NCBI GenBank assembly: GCA_030042915.1
Contig: JASHYS010000334.1
Span: 1-7,310 of the forward strand
Reading direction: 5' to 3'
Source of the DNA: Acidobacteriaceae bacterium
GTDB taxonomy: Bacteria; Acidobacteriota; Terriglobia; Terriglobales; Acidobacteriaceae
Length of the DNA stretch: 7,310 nucleotides
The number at the start of each line of letters is the position of its first letter. Within the stretch, counting starts at the first letter, position 1. The notes below the pieces were generated by a model. It had not been told where the DNA came from and made no database searches. It was given only the letters and a program-made list of their open reading frames with translations. The position numbers were made by a program, and so were the translations under genes. This document shows, piece by piece, positions 6,027 to 7,310 of this stretch.

Positions 6027-6413
6027 ATGATTCAAACCAAGCGTGCCTACGACAAGCCCAGCCGTGCGGACGGGGAGCGATTCCTTGTTGATCGGCTCTG
6101 GCCGCGTGGCGTAACAAAATCGGCGTTGGCCGTTTCCGCCTGGCTGAAGGATGCAGCGCCCAGCACAGAACTGAGGCAGTGGTACGGCCACGATCCGGCA
6201 AAATGGAAGGAGTTTCGCAACCGCTATTTTGCCGAACTCAAGGCGAATCCCGAGGCATGGCAGCCGCTGATTGAGGCTGCACCCAAGAGAACGATTACGT
6301 TAGTCTACAGTTCGCATGAAAAAGAACTCAATAACGCAACGGCGCTGGCAGAATTTCTCGAAGCCAGGCTGAGGCGGGGTCCAGCCTTGCGAAAAAGCCG
6401 CCCCAGATCGTGA
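6027..6413 (+). CDS. DUF488 family protein
   Basis: 128 aa, ATG start with a strong ribosome site. It matches the short DUF488 family across its whole length: MIQTKRAYDKPSRADGERFL at 1-20, LVDRLWPRGVTKSAL at 20-34, WLKDAAPSTELRQWYGHDP at 39-57, WKEFRNRYFAEL at 60-71 and ITLVYSSHEKELNNATALAE at 90-109. The last 15 residues are a basic tail (RRGPALRKSRPRS) beyond the usual family end. There is no signal peptide, so it is cytoplasmic. The biochemical role of DUF488 is not established to my knowledge. It is divergent from GH105 across 126 bp and converges on the phosphatase gene with a 21-bp gap. It is a single-gene unit with no obvious functional partner here. Confidence 0.93.
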   Translation: MIQTKRAYDKPSRADGERFLVDRLWPRGVTKSALAVSAWLKDAAPSTELRQWYGHDPAKWKEFRNRYFAELKANPEAWQPLIEAAPKRTITLVYSSHEKELNNATALAEFLEARLRRGPALRKSRPRS

Positions 6414-6434
6414 TGCGGGCCCGCGCAGGCGCTT

Positions 6435-7310
6435 CTACGGCCGGGCGGGAAGGTAAGCGGGATCGATGGCCTGTTTGGCGGCAGCGCTGAAGCCCTCCCA
6501 GCTGCACGACTCATCCACGCGGCCGCAAGCGGGAACAAAAACGGGCGCCTCAGCGGGCGGATTGGCCGTCGTAAGCGGTTCGGCTTTGCGCATCTGTTCC
6601 AGCGTCTGAGCGGTGTACGCAGTCCGCACAAAGGTCTTGCCATCGGCGCGCGAGCGCCACAGCTCAAAAACCAGCGCGCCACCCGGGGGCGTGTCGTCGA
6701 TCCGGCCGTCCATGGCCCAATCGAGATGCAGCATGCCGGCTATGGTGGCGATATTCGAATCGTGACCCACGAGCACCAGAAGCCGGTCGCCGGGTTTGCC
6801 CAGCGCGCCCGGCACCGCTTTGCCGGTCACGCTCTGCTCCATGCTCTTTTCAATGTGGTCAAGCAGATTGGACGAGAACATGCGTGCGATGGCGGGCGTG
6901 CGGTAAGCAAATTCCCAGGCGGCGATGTTGAGTTGCATCAGGGAACGCAAAGTTGCGCCGTCAAGGCATCCCCAACCGGTATCGGCGTCACTCAGGCCCT
7001 GTGTGTATTCGAGCAGCAGATTCTCAATCAGCGTTGCCGCGGTGGAGAACGGGCCGCGCGTGGCTATAGGAAGGTCGCCGGGGCCCGGCTTGAGACTGAC
7101 GGGAATGTCGAAGATCGAGGCGCGATTTGGATTCGCAGGCTGATGGCCGCAGCCGGCCAGCACGCGGTCGAGCTCGGTCAACTGCGGCCGGTAGGCCTCA
7201 ACAAGTTGGTTTGGATCGCCGCCAATGCGCCCGGCGACTGCGGCGAAGGCAAGGTCAGGATCGGAGTGTACGGCTCCCGATCGAATGGCGCCGAAGAGCG
7301 GGTCGGCTGT
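6435..7310 (-). CDS. histidine-type acid phosphatase / phytase-like (5' truncated by window edge)
   Basis: The frame is open from the right edge of the window to the TAG at 6435-6437, giving 291 residues. The codon at 7179-7181 is an internal TTG, not the start, because family-like sequence continues upstream of it: TADPLFGAIRSGAVHSDPDL, then AGRIGGDPNQLVEAYRPQL. That part resembles the region of histidine acid phosphatases (AppA/Agp type) before the mid-domain. The C-terminal catalytic HD motif is present in LLVLVGHDSNIATIAGMLHL (His codon 6762-6764), where Asp donates the proton to the leaving group. The N-terminal RHGxRxP motif, which holds the phosphorylated His, must lie outside the window. 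At least four Cys suit disulfides of a periplasmic enzyme. The likely role is release of phosphate from phosphomonoesters such as phytate or sugar phosphates; substrate choice cannot be read here. It converges on the DUF488 gene. Confidence 0.88.
   Translation of the reverse strand, partial: TADPLFGAIRSGAVHSDPDLAFAAVAGRIGGDPNQLVEAYRPQLTELDRVLAGCGHQPANPNRASIFDIPVSLKPGPGDLPIATRGPFSTAATLIENLLLEYTQGLSDADTGWGCLDGATLRSLMQLNIAAWEFAYRTPAIARMFSSNLLDHIEKSMEQSVTGKAVPGALGKPGDRLLVLVGHDSNIATIAGMLHLDWAMDGRIDDTPPGGALVFELWRSRADGKTFVRTAYTAQTLEQMRKAEPLTTANPPAEAPVFVPACGRVDESCSWEGFSAAAKQAIDPAYLPARP

Noticed and set aside
6415..6424. Perfect palindrome GCGGGCCCGC between the DUF488 and phosphatase genes
   Set aside because: It has no loop and no T tract, so it is a poor hairpin; a 10-base GC palindrome is unremarkable here.

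Overview
The window (GC-rich, roughly 60%) looks like chromosomal DNA of a soil Acidobacteriota member, probably class Terriglobia. The main evidence is a TIGR03435-family secreted protein at 2799-3668, a paralogous family that is strongly expanded in soil Acidobacteria. Supporting evidence is a short exported protein that carries only a TonB C-terminal domain, an acidobacterial-type exported protein with an Ala/Pro/Thr-rich linker, and a secreted GH105 plant-cell-wall glycosidase. Assignment below phylum is inference.

Layout, left to right. At 1-90 there may be the last 29 codons of a rightward gene that starts outside the window. A leftward exported protein of unknown function follows (151-1275), then a 362-bp stretch with no supported gene. 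Next is a rightward two-gene unit: a small helical protein (1638-1907) whose stop codon overlaps the TTG start of an RlpA-like lipoprotein with a double-psi beta-barrel and a SPOR domain (1904-2728). A nested hairpin at about 2746-2790 separates it from the converging TIGR03435 gene. That gene is divergent, across 72 bp, from a secreted TonB-C-domain protein (3741-4799). A leftward GH105 unsaturated rhamnogalacturonyl hydrolase (4821-5900) converges on the latter. Divergent from GH105 is a DUF488 gene (6027-6413), and the window ends inside a leftward histidine-acid-phosphatase/phytase-like gene (6435-7310) whose N-terminus lies outside.

Five of the eight well-supported proteins carry an N-terminal export signal, and the phosphatase belongs to a normally exported family. 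The common theme is therefore the cell envelope and scavenging outside the cytoplasm (peptidoglycan, pectin fragments, phosphate esters), not one pathway. Most genes are single transcription units in alternating orientation; only the 89-aa protein/RlpA pair looks like an operon.

I found no mobile element, CRISPR array, rRNA, tRNA or defence system, and no clear evidence of an undescribed multi-gene system. The points most worth a second look are the Asn that replaces the usual catalytic His of the RlpA barrel, the coupled uncharacterised 89-aa protein, and the divergent TIGR03435/TonB-C pair.
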